A stretch of DNA of 64,000 nucleotides from Sipunculus nudus (Eukaryota; Annelida; Sipuncula; Golfingiida; Sipunculidae). The notes under the pieces are model-generated. The model did no database searches. It was given only the letters and a program-made list of their open reading frames with translations, and had not been told where the DNA came from. The first letter of the stretch is position 1; each line of letters starts with the position of its first letter. Made by a program: the position numbers and the translations under genes. Below are positions 37,120 through 51,000 of the stretch, piece after piece. Location of the stretch: assembly GCA_026874595.1 (NCBI GenBank), contig CM049311.1, positions 60,142,453-60,206,452 of the forward strand, read 5' to 3'.

Positions 37120-37900
37120 TTCTTGCGTTTTGTCCATAGGCCTTAGAAAATATGATACAGCGACCTTTAATTAAGGGTTTACAAGAGAAGTTTACCAAGA
37201 ACTCTCAAGATGGAAAGTTCAAAGTTCACTGCTACGATCTGTGTCTAGCTAACTTAATGCTTTTTAACTAAATGTTTTCAGCCTGTAGGTCAAAGAATAT
37301 AGGTCACCATGACCAAATTTCAGGTTTAGAAAGGTTTGCCTAGAACCTCACTGGATGCTTTGTTAGAAGATTCTAGGCCTAACAAATATGATTTGTGCCT
37401 TTCTGACATTCAGGGTGCTCGTATATCATCTTTTTCCAATAGATCACAGAATAAAGATCACCTGACATAATTTCATGATTCCAAGGATATTTTCCAAGGA
37501 CCTTTGTTAAGAGATTCTAGGCTTTACGGATACAATTTGTACCCCATCTGACTGTCTGGATGCTAAAAATCATGTCTTCTGCAAGTACGTCGCATAATAT
37601 AGGTAAAAATGACCTAATTTCAGGTATCTAAGGAGTTTTGCCCAGAACCTCCCTTGATGCTGCGTGGGAAGACTATAGACCTATCGGATACGAACTGTGC
37701 CCATCTGACATTCAGGGTGCTCGTATGACACCTTTTTCATAGAGGTCGTGGAATATAGGTCACAATGACCTAATGCAGGTTTTAAAGGCGATTTGCCTAG
37801 GACCTTCCTGGATGTACAGTTAGAAGTTTCTAGGTCTAACTGTTACCATTTGTGCCCTATTAACAGCCAGAAGGCTGGATGGACAGCAGACAAAGGGTGA
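37120..37900. repeat. Tandem repeats of about 140-160 bp
   Basis: Four to five diverged units, each with ATAGGTCACNATGACC, TTTGCCTAGAACCT and GATTCTAGGCCTAAC-like blocks (the last near 37371, 37510, 37671 and 37828). Ends with GGACAGCAGACAAAGGGTGACC. Non-coding. Confidence 0.75.
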
Positions 37901-38794
37901 CCGCTTTTGCTCAATTTTGCAGTCAGCTGAGCTAAATACACTCACAAATGAATTATGTACAAAATATTTATTCAAATATTTCTTTACAAATAACATTCAA
38001 ATGTCAACAAATGCTGAAATTATGTTTTTTAAAAATACCTCATCGATGAGGGATATTTTGAAACAAAATAAATTATGCATATCTGTATCATTCCTGTAAT
38101 TTTTCTGAATTAATTCTATCATGTATTAAACTTCTTCCCATCAGAATTCTTTAAATGTTACACCAGATTTGTGCTGTGTGTATAAATAATGTTTCTCTAG
38201 TTTTTACTGCATACCCAGATGCACATTATTACACAGATGTATGTCATTTTGGTGGACACAATCACGCCACATATCATAACCTTGAGGTCATATTCAAGTG
38301 TTTCCTTAGACCTGCATCGGATTTCCATGCACAAAACTTTTTTTCCACATGTGCAGTAAATTTTTTTCCCACTTTACAACTTGCATGTGTATCCTGTATG
38401 TTCCCCATACAAGTTCTGCATGTTTAAACACAAACTCATCCCTAGTGCAATGTAGGTTCCATATAGAACCACTAAACTGCAGGTCGATCTGGAAATATGG
38501 AAAATGGATTTAATGATTATGCACCAGTTGGATATTCCAATGTATGGACCTACATCCACAGAAAGGCATCCTGATACTGTCAACCAGTCTGTGTGACTTT
38601 ATGTGAATGAAGCACAAATGTGACACTCCATGTTTCTTCTGCAATCCCAATATATATTCTGATATATATGTATATGTGTTTCACATAAAATGTAATTTAT
38701 AACTTCTATTCCCTCAACGAGCAATCATTCAGGGCAATTTTATTCTCATTGTATCTGTATTTCTCATATTTAAGTAAGGACTCTTATATACTTA

Positions 38795-38897
38795 CTTTAT
38801 TGTACATTGCCAAATGGGTTATCTAATTAATCTAAAGGAATTCTATATACTTTAGATAAATTAGATAACCTTTTTGGCAGTGTACAATAAAATAAAG
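38795..38897. repeat. Hairpin-forming inverted repeat with about 43-bp arms
   Basis: Left arm 38795-38837 and right arm 38850-38897 pair over GTACA.TGCC, GGTTATCTAATT and ATCTAAAG blocks with a few mismatches and a small insertion; the loop is about 12 bases. It looks like a snap-back MITE just downstream of PDSS2. Confidence 0.8.
38796..38801 (-). promoter_or_regulatory. Candidate PDSS2 polyadenylation signal
   Basis: Minus-strand AATAAA (TTTATT on plus) about 290 bases after the PDSS2 stop. It lies inside the arm of a hairpin repeat (38795-38897). I saw no better-placed AATAAA in between. Confidence 0.4.
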
Positions 38898-39088
38898 GTG
38901 AAACATAAAATACCCTTCAATATCTGTTTTTTTAAATTTTCTCCTTCCTGCATGGTGGTAAAATAATGAACTTTACCTCTTAGAAGCTTGAACTATCCAT
39001 ATCTTAAGTATTCCCTAAATGTCAATATAAATACTACCCTTTCATACATATTATACGTTTTAACAATTATTTTTATGTCTTTTTACTG

Positions 39089-42000
39089 TCATACTGTTGT
39101 GACAGCTTTAACTATATTTTGTAGTGCTGATTTAGCCTCGGACGGCTTCCACTCTTTGATAGCATCTAAAGCACTCTGTCCGTGGTCATTACAACATGTC
39201 TTCATCTTCTGAATGGCGGAGCTCCATCGGACTCTGTCATAAAACTGAAATAAAAATACAAAATTAAGGATACAATTGGATGCGTCAACATTCACATTGC
39301 CATAATTGTCTACAGACTACAGTCCTACATTCTTAAGATTGCTATACAGTCAAGCCCACTTTGTGTCATTTAGGTTAATAGAAATTCCCATTTATTGTCA
39401 CATAAATCCGAAATCCAAAACCATTTCCTATATATACAATGGTAAATCAGACTGTTTAATTTCATGAAATATTGTCATTATCCCGTTTATTGTCATACTT
39501 GGAACCCTTGGCAGTGATACCAGTTCACAGTTAATATCACATCAAATGCTGACAAGAAGATCAATGAGGCCAAAAGCCTGTAATCTATCAGGTATATTAA
39601 ACAATTTCATCTCCCTCCGGTGCAAGGCAGGCAAGTGCAGTGATGGTTGTGGGTCAATCACCAAAACTTAGCTAATTAATGTCTTAAGAAACCACATTTT
39701 CCAGATCATTGCATTTCTTCGTACCTTAAACAAGGGCAATGTTTGCGATCACATGCCATACATAATGAACTCCTGACCCTTGCATGGCCGCAGTTTACAC
39801 CTCAGTGACGTTTTGCGGAGATGATTTGAAGCACGAGCTGTTAATGGTGTTTATGGCTGGAAATCCCCTTTAAGGTTGTACGAAAAGCTGGAAGTTTTGA
39901 GAGCAATGAAAGCGATACCCAATCCTTAACCTAAATTGCTGTGAAACTTAAAAAGGTTGAAAATCGTTTTCGATGCCCGCTGCCCGAACATGAAGTCCTA
40001 TCATAATGACAATCATATAGAAGTTTCGGTCATTGATAAAACATCCGGAAAATAAGTTGCAAGAGTCGGGGAAAGTGCAAGAATTAACTAGTAAAATACT
40101 TTGCCTTCGCATGATCGCATAACCAGAGGTGCCAACATTGAAAAAGGACTTTCAGGAATGGGAGGGTCCAAAATCAGGAATATATACCCATATTCAGGAA
40201 TGACATTATAAAACAACCTTACATTAAAATGCCATTATGGAGACCCATCTAATTTACCCCCCCCCCCCCCCAATTTTATACACAGGTGTACACATGCACA
40301 AAATTTTCGAAACTGTAATACAAGACCAAACTGAAAATACATTTATTATATTGCCAGCAATACTTCCACAGGTTAAATAGTCAAGCTTTTTATTCTTTAT
40401 GATCTCCCGAGGAGCTCATGGCTTAATATGTAGCACTTTTTGTCTGGCATAAGAATTGCTGTGAATACCGATGCTCATAAAAAGCCCTACACGTCACATT
40501 CAAATTTACTTTTTGAAACAGCAAGGCCTCGAGTGTTTGATCTTACAATGTTGGTCGATATTCCATGCGATTCTTTCTATGATTGCTATGAGCAATAACC
40601 CAAACTCCCTGCATCACCTTGCGATGGGTAGGGTATATGGCTTGACCAGTGGCAGGATCATCCACAGGGTTCTTGCGCCTTTTCAATTTCCATAATTAAG
40701 ACTGTTTTTTAGAACTTCGTAAGCCTTTTTTCGCGAAAATAAGACAATTTTTTCACGGTTATTTGACAAGAAAAAGATCATTGGAAACCTCAGGCCTATA
40801 GAGAGAGAGAGAAAGAGAGAGGGGTCTTAATTATATTCGTTTTTATACTCATCCAAATTACATATGACACATAAATAAATAATAGGCCTTCATTTAAATG
40901 TCCGTTTATTCTCTACTCTTTGCCGGCTTTTGCCGTATACTTATACAAATATGTCGTTACGATCGGAGTTCATTCCCGTATGTTATAGGCCTACATGGCA
41001 AAGACTGCATCTTTGTATACATAAATCTGTCCAATAAGTTTACCATATATAATGGTAATGTAACTTGACTGCTGCAGCCCCATGATCGCCAGGCCCCACT
41101 TCTACCCGCGCAAATACATTTTCAAAATCAAAGAACACTTTCAAGCCAGTCGTCAGGTGCAAACATTTTCATAGACATGTTCGAATAACTTCCTTTACTC
41201 ACAGAATATCCGCAAAAAAACAACGCAGCGGTAAATTTGATACGATGACATATTCCCTGATGCATTACCATGAGGTTTCAAGCCGCGAGATTGACCAGTT
41301 TCCACTTTGAAACCCTTGGATATCCTGCTGTATTAGCGCGATCTAATGCACAACCTCAGGTGTGCCCGCCAAAGAGAGACTTTACTGAGCAGGCGAGCTT
41401 GGACGTTCAATAAATTACGGGGATACGTTTGGAAAAATGCAGTTGGATGACACTGACATCGTTTACATTGGGCAGACCGTGGGCAAAACATGTTCTGAAA
41501 TGCGAGAGCAATATGATAAAAATTAATTAACTATCAACAAAATGGATTTCTTGGTGGTCATGCATATTTTGGAAATACCGAGCTAATGATACATGCAGAA
41601 TTTGATGATACAGCTTGCAGGTCTCGGCTTCCCATTGCCGACATTTCTGCGTTGCAAACGCGGGCACAATACATAATTAAAATTTTCCTATTTGAATTCA
41701 TTTTTTTCAATTAGTTGAGCATCTGCAGAGCAAAAAAAGCCCGTTATTTTAATGCTCCAATATTTAAAACATATTTTACAGTACCGACTTATAACTTGCT
41801 ATCTGCAGTGTAAGCTCGCCGATCTATATACAAAATGGTATAACACCGGTGAACTTTCCCGCGCTCCACTTTTTCGAAGCAGCATAAACTAGCTCGTGCT
41901 TTAAAGACATAAATTTGACAAAATATGATTCATTGTAACTGATTTTAACAGTCATCTGTTAATTAAATTAACTATGAATTATACTATGGTCATATGTGCC

Positions 42001-45000
42001 CAAAAAGATGTCCTTGACCACAAAGGCGGTAAATTTGTCAACGTAATATTTCACATGATTGTCGACGTAAATATTCAAATGTTTTAACTTCTATAAGGAC
42101 AAACTTCAAAACTTCAAAACCAGGCAGAGTTACAGAAAACGCACGTCAGTTCATTCCGTGTTCTGGTATACGTGCAACGATAAATTATGCTTGCTGCATG
42201 TTTAGAAATCACTGAAGCATCTTCTGTTCACAAACTCGCATATAATATGACTGCTGTCAATATTCAAACATGAACATATATGAACCTGCATAGCAAACAT
42301 GAAACTGAAAAAAAGACGAGTGACATTTTAGGACCAAACTATTTCATGATTAAGTCCTAGTTTCCGGAATTTCTTTTACTGTATTAACACTTTCGACAAA
42401 CACACAGCGTGTTAATTGTTACTTTCAGATCCCCACAATGAAAGTTAACAACCAACATGCAGAAACTACAGGGGTTACATGATTTAGGGAATAAAAGTGT
42501 ACAGCAGAAGAAAATACAATAATAACTGGTGATGAACTGGCGCGCAACTTCTGAGTTCCCTACTACACCGCCGAAACTTGTGAACGCGTCTTCTGATTCG
42601 AATTTATTCTGTGATGTCCGCATGGAAAATACTCCGCAGGTGCCCCCCATTGTCATGAGAACCACGGTAGTCTGGACATGCAGATGATGTCTGACATGCA
42701 GTTATATACGGGAAGAAGCTTTGAAAAGTAGCTGTTTTCAGGCTTATGGTATCAATTTATTTGCTCCTTTACGATTCTTAACAGAAATAAACTAAATTAA
42801 GATATATATAAAATTTATGAGCGATCAGATAATCACACAGATTTTTTCCCCAGTGCATTCAAATACGGAATTTAACCCCTTAGTGGCGGAATCACGGAAT
42901 GAACATCTAAAATACGGAATGATTCCGCAAAATGCGGAAGAGTTGGCACCTCTGCATAACGTTATAACTGAATCGCATATTTCCAGACATTTGACCACCT
43001 GACATAGACACTACTTCAATTTTTGTTGGCAAATGGGATTTCGGTATGTTATTGTTATATGCAGCACCAAAATTACAGTAAATAATTGTCAGGTGCCCAT
43101 GAACGCAATTTGATATGCTGTTGTGCAAAAAAAATATTAATTAACGTTTCTGTTCCTTTTTCTTTACAATTTATTTAATATCATGTGAGACATAATGCTT
43201 GTTGTGTGACTCAAAAGGATATCGACGTTGAAGCCTGCATAATATCATATCCCGGTTATTATCATAATATGAGCATGTACCACCGACATGACAATAACCG
43301 GGCTCGACTAAATCTGAATATCACCACATGTATCCATTACTATCATTTATAGCCATAAGAAAACAAAGATATCAAAATTCATTTTTACAGGTTTACACTG
43401 TTGAAAAAAAAACATTTAAACATTGTATTGTATCTAAATAGATGAAAAGAAACAACTGCAAATTAGTAAAAAAAACTAGCTGTGTGGGAACGACACGAAT
43501 GCCCCCTCCTGGGGCAAATTAGAAACATTTGTTAAATTTTGTAAAATTTTTTAAGGTCAGTAGGTGTTGTATGGTCAAAAGTACAAAATGACACAAGGGC
43601 AAAATGTAAACTCGATCTGTAATGGGTCATCATCAAGCAACACACCAAAAATCAGGCCAGTATCTGCAGTCATTGTGAAAAAAAATCCATACATATGCAT
43701 TTTTCATAAAAATTTCTGTCTTTCATGAAATTTTCTATGTTCAGGATCTGTCATGTGGTCAAAATAGGTCAACTGGGACAAAACGCAAACTTGATCTGTA
43801 AGTGGTCATTATGTGCCCACAGACCAAACATTAGGCCAGTATCTGTAAGCATTGCATCGCAAAACCAGAATATTAGCAAAAGCTGATAATCAGTCATAAA
43901 TTTAAACTGGAGCAGTATGTACCATGTTTCATAACAATCCACCAAATGCTTCCTGAGAAATAAGCTCCTAAGTTTTTTCTATACTAAGCTCTTTGACCTT
44001 GAAAAGTAGGTCAAAATCACCCATTTTTAAACTTGACCAAGATTATGTAAATATTATGCAATAGCACTGAAGAAATGAAGTTCCTCTGTTGAATACCTTT
44101 GGAGATATCCTGCACAAAGGCCAAAATTGAAAAATCCGATAAAAATTTATTAAAAAATCAGAAATTGTAGGTGGTGCCACCAAAATTGTGACCATCATTC
44201 CAAATGATCATAGTAAGTTTTGTGAAAATCCACACAATGGTTCCTGATATATAAGCTTCAGAGTGTTTTTGTATAATCAGCTCTAAAACAAAGAAAAATA
44301 GGTCAAGGTCACCCATCTTTGCACTTGACCAAAATTTTGTTGATATACATCTTCCCTGATGAATTAATATTCCTACGGTGAATCCTTTTAGAGATATCTT
44401 GCTCACAAGGCCAAAATTGAAATCCCAATAAAAATTGATTAAAAAATCAGAAATTGCAGGTGGCGCCACCAAAATTGTGCAGCACATATAGACCATCAGT
44501 CCCAATGAGCATAGTAAGTTTTGTGAAAATCCTCACAATGGTTCCTGAGATATAAGCTTCTGAATGTTTTTCTATAATCAGCTCTAAAATGTAGAAAAAT
44601 GGGTCAGGGTCACCCATCTTTGAACTTGACCGAGATTTTATCGATATACATCTTCACTTATGTTGAATCTTTTTAGAGATATCCCGCTCACAAGTTAAAA
44701 GTTAACAAACGCGGGACGGACGGATGCTGGACGGACGCCGGACGGACAGACAGACAGACAGCTTGGGTGACGACAATGGCCCATCAGCCTATGAGCTGAG
44801 GGCTAAGAACAGCTGTACATGTACATTTGTCATGAAAATTTATATTTTTCATGAAATTTACTATGTTTAGGAGCAGTAAAACAATCAAAAGTAGGTCAAC
44901 AGGGAGAAACGCTAAGTTGATTTGTAAATGGTCATTATCTGCCCACACACAAAAAATCAGGGCAGTACCAGAAGGCACTGGGGAAAAAAGTCTGTACATG

Positions 45001-48000
45001 TGTATTTGTCATGAAAATTTATATTTTTCATGAAATTTTCTATGTTAAGGAGCCGTTAAACTGTCAAAAGTAGGTCAACCAAGACAAAACGTGAACTCGA
45101 TCTGTAACTGGTCAACATCTGCCCAGACACCAAAAATCAGGCTAATATCTGCAGGCATTGCGAAATAAAGTTCGGACATGTGTATTTGTCATGAAAATTT
45201 CTATTTTTCATGAAATTTTCTATGTTCAGGAGCAGTAAAACGATCAAAAGTAGGTCGACCAAAACAAAACGCGAACTCGATCTGTAACTGGTCAATATCT
45301 GCCCACACACCAAAAATCAGGCCAATATCTGCAGGCATTGCGAAAAAAAGTCCGTACATGTGCAGTTGTCATAAAAATTTCTATTTTTCATGAAATTTTC
45401 TAAGTTAGGGAGCCGCAAAACAGTTAAAAATAGGTCAACCGGGATGAAACGCGAACTTGATCTGTAATTGGTCATTATCTGCCCACACACCGAAAATCAG
45501 GCCAATTTCTGCAGGCTTTGCAAAAAAAAAGTCCGTACAACTGTCGGAATGACGGAAGGACGGACATTGGTAAAACTATATGCCCCGGCCACTTTGTGGC
45601 GGGGGCATAAAAAGATATCCTAAACCTATGAAACAATTTATAAAATGACCATCCCCTGCATCTTCATATTCTTAAAGTCTAGTTAAGTTCTTATTAATTG
45701 ACATATTTTTTTTTTGTTAGACTGTCGTGATTGAGGATGAGATCTTTACTTACCGGTAACATTGTGACTGGTTTAGTATCAAGTGTGCTGGGACATGACC
45801 AATTACAGTTTTTTACCAAATGGACAGACAGTCACTGATCCAACACAAGTCAAATCTAACTGGTGAAACCATTTTGAATTCACTTTACTTGAAACATATT
45901 TTTTATTTTTCTCTGAAAGGGTTACTTGCCTGTAATCTTTGAAGTAAAAAAATACAGTTATTATCAAGACATGCTTGTCACTTACTTGTTGAGAATCTGA
46001 CATGAGCTCCACCAGAGGGCGCCCTTTCAGCCCAAGCTGCTGAACATAATAAATGGCAGGGGCACTGAGTGCACACATCTTCCCATTGTCATCACTGGGA
46101 TGTAAGTACGACTGTAGATCTTCGTTAAGCTGAAAGAATTCAGGTATTTATCATGTAAATCTGGCCTTACTGAACAAGTAAACAAGCCTTGGCAATAGTT
46201 GAGGCAAAACTCGACACTTAAGAATGGCAGTGAAACAGTCTTTCAACTACTTGTTTGATAAAGGTAGGGCTGAAAATTAGGTTCTTCATTTCACTTTACA
46301 AAGGATTAAGGAGAACTTCTTAAGGACGTTCACTTAGAAAAGGAGGTAATACTTCAAAATATTTCTGGTGTGTGCTCATGATCTCCTAACAGAATTTTTC
46401 CTTAGGTAGGGACCCATGAGTCTTGATGCTCAGCCAAATTTATATTTTTTATAAGTTTTTTTTTTCAAAATGTGGGTCCTGCGACCTTAACCAATAACCT
46501 TGTGACCAAAAATTCTGAGAACTTACTATCCTTGAACTAGCAGCATTTAGATTATTGTAACAATCTTTTAAACAAGTGGGTCCAGTGAAAAGTTTGATTT
46601 AGAGTGCATCCACAATCTTTTTAAAGTGGCTCCTGTGATCTTCATGTTTGATCTCAGGACCCCAATTTCAATGTTTTTTACTTAAGTAGTGGGTCATTGA
46701 TAAATCAAGATTGAAGCCAATCCGTCTATCCAAACCAGAGATATCATTCATAAACTTATTTTTGAATGGATGGGTGCTGTGACCTTGACCTTTGCCCCTA
46801 TGACCCCAAAATTGGTGAGCAATGGCAGATTAACAATATCTGGAAGATGGAAGGTTTGGCTTAATGCATACACAGTCTTTAAAGGAGCAGTTCACATACC
46901 AGGTACATTAAATATAAAAGAAAAGAAAATATTTTACCCTTAATATTTACCCTTAAACTATTATACTATCTGCCAATCTTTCCTTCTAAAACCAGTTGCT
47001 TACTCCTGTACACACATGGGAATAAAATTGCAAGGGGCATGATCACTGGTGCAAAATATATACACAGCAGGGACGTCACCAGATGGCTGTACCATGCAAC
47101 TTCACAAATCAAGATTTATTCACGCTTTCAATGGGGTTTACTTCTGTGTTTCTTTTACAGAGCCATACTAAAAATTAAAACTAGGTATTAGAGATGTGCC
47201 AGGATGGTTTTGCTGGGAAAAGTTTGTATTCAGTCAAAATGAACAAAACAAAAGACATGAGATTATACACATACAACAAAAGTGTTTAACTACCTTAAGT
47301 GTTTCCATTACCTAAGAGAGGATGCATCTGATTGAAGCGCACAATTCACACATACCATTCTGAGTAACTTATGAGTGGAAGTTTGGATATGACTGCTCTG
47401 TGTAAGTCTCCATTACTTGTCAGAGTCAAAATACATTAATAAAGATGTAAATATAATAAAAGATAATAATAATGACACAGACAAAGGTCTTACCGGTATG
47501 TAAGATGTCAGGGATGAACATGCATGGCAATGGTCAAGAGAACCCATTACATAAAACACACTAGTATGTCCAGACAAAACTGCTCTGATATTATTTACCT
47601 GGTGGGCAAAGGCAATATGTTTTCCATATGTAAATGCTTGGTCTTGTATAACATCGTTCTGATTGGCCAGCATCATGGCAGATTTGCAGCCTTTGGCCAA
47701 TAGGCTGCCAGATGACAAATAAGTCATTTCCTCCCAGTCCTCCATGGTGGCTCCATCTGGTGACAGACTTGGGTACCCGTCATTGTCCTTGAGTTTTGTA
47801 AATTCCGCCTTCATAACATCCCCAATGGCTTGTGAAATTAGCTCAACAACCTGAAGCAATATAAAGAACAGGATCTTACATCAGTGCCAAGGGTAAGTAC
47901 AATGTAAATCCACTCTGCAGACATCTCACCAAGCCAGACAATGGCCACCAGGCCTACATTCCAAATAAATCCTGGTCCTGAAATAAAATGACTTTTTAAT

Positions 48001-51000
48001 ATTTAAGACAAAATGTAACTGTAGGGCCACTGGCCAACCATGTAGCAACATCAGTGACTGATTGTGCTTTGAAATTGTTTGTGGAAGGATTTGGGTGTGG
48101 TCCAAAAAAAGCTCTATTCTGCTCTAAACTATGGTGACATATGCCCTTTGCAACCACAGTCTCTCCCTAGACCGATTCTGCCCTGGACACTGTCTTTGGG
48201 GAACTTTAGAGTCACTTTTCCATGCCCTTTTTGAATCCTGGCTTATTTCTCCAGTTTCTCTAAACAACCCATGGGGGCTGCCATTTTGTGTTCAAATAAA
48301 ACAACCATGAGTTATTTCAGAGGTTTATTTTTCTGCAGACCGTCAATCCTCTAATTACAAATATGAAAGTACCATGATAACATACTTATTTTAAATCAGA
48401 ACATATAAACAGGTTATATCTGCCTCTTTCAGTTATCTTTGCCAGCAGAAAAGTAACAACTTAACATGAAAAAAAACTTACATAAGTATTCTGCAGTGAG
48501 GCAAGTCCAGTGGAGGCACTGCCCAATAAGAAGTCTCCACTCAAGACAGCCATTTTGTTTCCAAACTCCATATCATGCCTAGCACCATCTGATGGTATCA
48601 GTGTGTCTAGGTTGACTACACCTTTGTGGATCAGATTAGCTGTGTAGATCATCTCTATGATCTCTGCTAAGGTCCTCTGACTGAAAGATAAAAAGAAATA
48701 CAGGTGTCTCATATCAAGTTACTCTGTGTACTACCTGACATGATAAAGAGTAGGAATAATGCCAGTGCAACAATGCTGAAAATGTAACTCCACATCAGAA
48801 CAATTAAATATTTGACATGCTTGGTGGTTTTCATCAATTTAACACTTCAAATTACAGGAACAATCTTTGGATAAAGTTGAAAAGGACCCAGGCTGAAAAC
48901 ACGAATGAATGTTCCTTGGCCACTGGCCAGCTATTTTTCAGGATTACCTTGCACTCTGCTGGTAGATTTCTTTCTTTTAATCTTGTGTTTTGTATCAATT
49001 TCCCCGTCAAATATTTTTCTGGTACTTAAGGTAAACATGGGAATAACAATCTGAATATCTAGTATCAGATTTGAGAAAGTTTATAAGAGTAATAAGAGAC
49101 ATTCCTAAAATGATATAAATATTTGCATCAAATTTGGAGCTGATAGCTGCAGCAATCCTTGAGATATCTGTCAAACAGGCAAAACACTTCCCGTACAGCA
49201 ACAGATCCTGAACCATCCCACTAGTAGCATGATCTAAACCCTGTGGTACATTACTTATCTGGTTTTTCACAATTCTTTTGTACACATAACTTTTTCTCAA
49301 AAGGCAGCATCAAAACCTGTAAAATATCCTAATACTGGATTACTCTTAGATTGCTGGTACATCTTTTCCAGACACCACTTTAAAAGCAGGTTCACTTACT
49401 CTGGCAGGATACCGCTGACCATGGAATCCAGATCCTCAGAGTCAGACTGCGGGCCTGGGCCGGCTGCTTTTGATAACAGTAATATAATTAGACCTCGAGC
49501 CTGAAGACTGTGCTTTCCGTCATACACAAAACCCCTGAAACATACAATACACTGTTAGTGTCAGAGTGATACCTGGCTAATTATAATAACAGACTCACCT
49601 GTTCATATTTGCTCATTTCCACAAACTTTCATTAAAAGCTTAATTTTCAACATGAAGTGCAGAGCTAGATTAAGGCTAAATGGGGCCAGTAGCTGCAATT
49701 CTAAATTTGGTTCTTTTCATAGGTTGCAAGTTAAAAAGAAATTCTTTTACACTGATTTTTTCCAAATATCAATTTTTAGAACAACATACATTTAACAACT
49801 TTCTCACTGTGAAAATATAACAGTTATCACTAACTGCAAATTCATCCAATCAACTTCAGTGTGAAAGAAGAAACTACTGACCATAAACATATTCCCAGTA
49901 AGCCACTCCCTCAGTTCTGCCACTGATGCTATGTGATCCTTTGTATGTCTTATCATGTTTAAATTAGTTAAGATGTCTAATGTTAGATGACAGTTAGTTT
50001 ATCTGAACTGGGTGAGGGCAGACCTGAGAACTGTCTGGTATGATACATTGAGAGAGCACACCATTACATGCAAAACTACCTAGCTGAGAAATGCTGAACT
50101 AAAGTTCCTCTCTGTGATTTGATGGAAGAAATTTAAAAGGTTAATGTTTTTCTTTCTACTCAAAAACATGTAAGAAACATTAATGTTCAAGATTTAATTT
50201 AAAGAGATTAACCATAGTTATGAGCTTCGGTGAAACAACAGAAATGTTACTAATATGAATGACCTTCCAATCTGTCATGCAGGAGAAATAAAAACTAGAT
50301 TAGATTTCTGGCATCAGAGGCCATAGCCATAGAATCCCCTGACATTGGCCATTACCCCCTTTAAAAAGGCTGCCTTCTTTTGAAGCATACATTGACACTT
50401 TACAGCTCAAGTTCACCAGAGTCACAGTCAAAAATTTTGAACCTGTCTTACAAATTGGTTGAAACAATTTGTATATAAAATTGATTCAAAATACTTAAAA
50501 TGTTACAGGATTCACAAAAAATCAGATATTTGCACTGACCTTACAGACCAAATTCAAAGTCACCAGTTTTGATACCCTTTTACAAGTATTGTGAAACATT
50601 TCTTTTAGTTATCTCGCTTACAAGATTTTTTCTTGGTAACTGTGCTAAATCCATAGTACCCCCAGATTTTGTCTACAAAATTATATGTTAAATCATTAGT
50701 ATAATGAACATGTACACATCACCACTGGTAATGAATAATACCAATTATCGATCAGTGTTTACTTCAGTACAGTCAATGAAGACAATGATAGTCTTACTCA
50801 TTTGGTTGGTTGATAACATGGAAGTCTTTCTGTCTCAGTGTCTGTCTGTAAATTGTTAAAAGAAAATACAGATGGTTTCTAATAAAACTTCTGCAACAGG
50901 AGACTCATCAAACAGCTATATGTAAGAAGTAACCAATTTTATTTAGCTGCAGATTTTTCAGTTTGTGCATCTTTCTTTGAGCAATTATTTAGACAAACTG

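Noticed and set aside
49007-49300. 97-codon minus frame between PDSS2 exons 2 and 3
   Set aside because: PDSS2 exons 2 and 3 join in phase without it, and its sequence matches no part of the PDSS2 protein.
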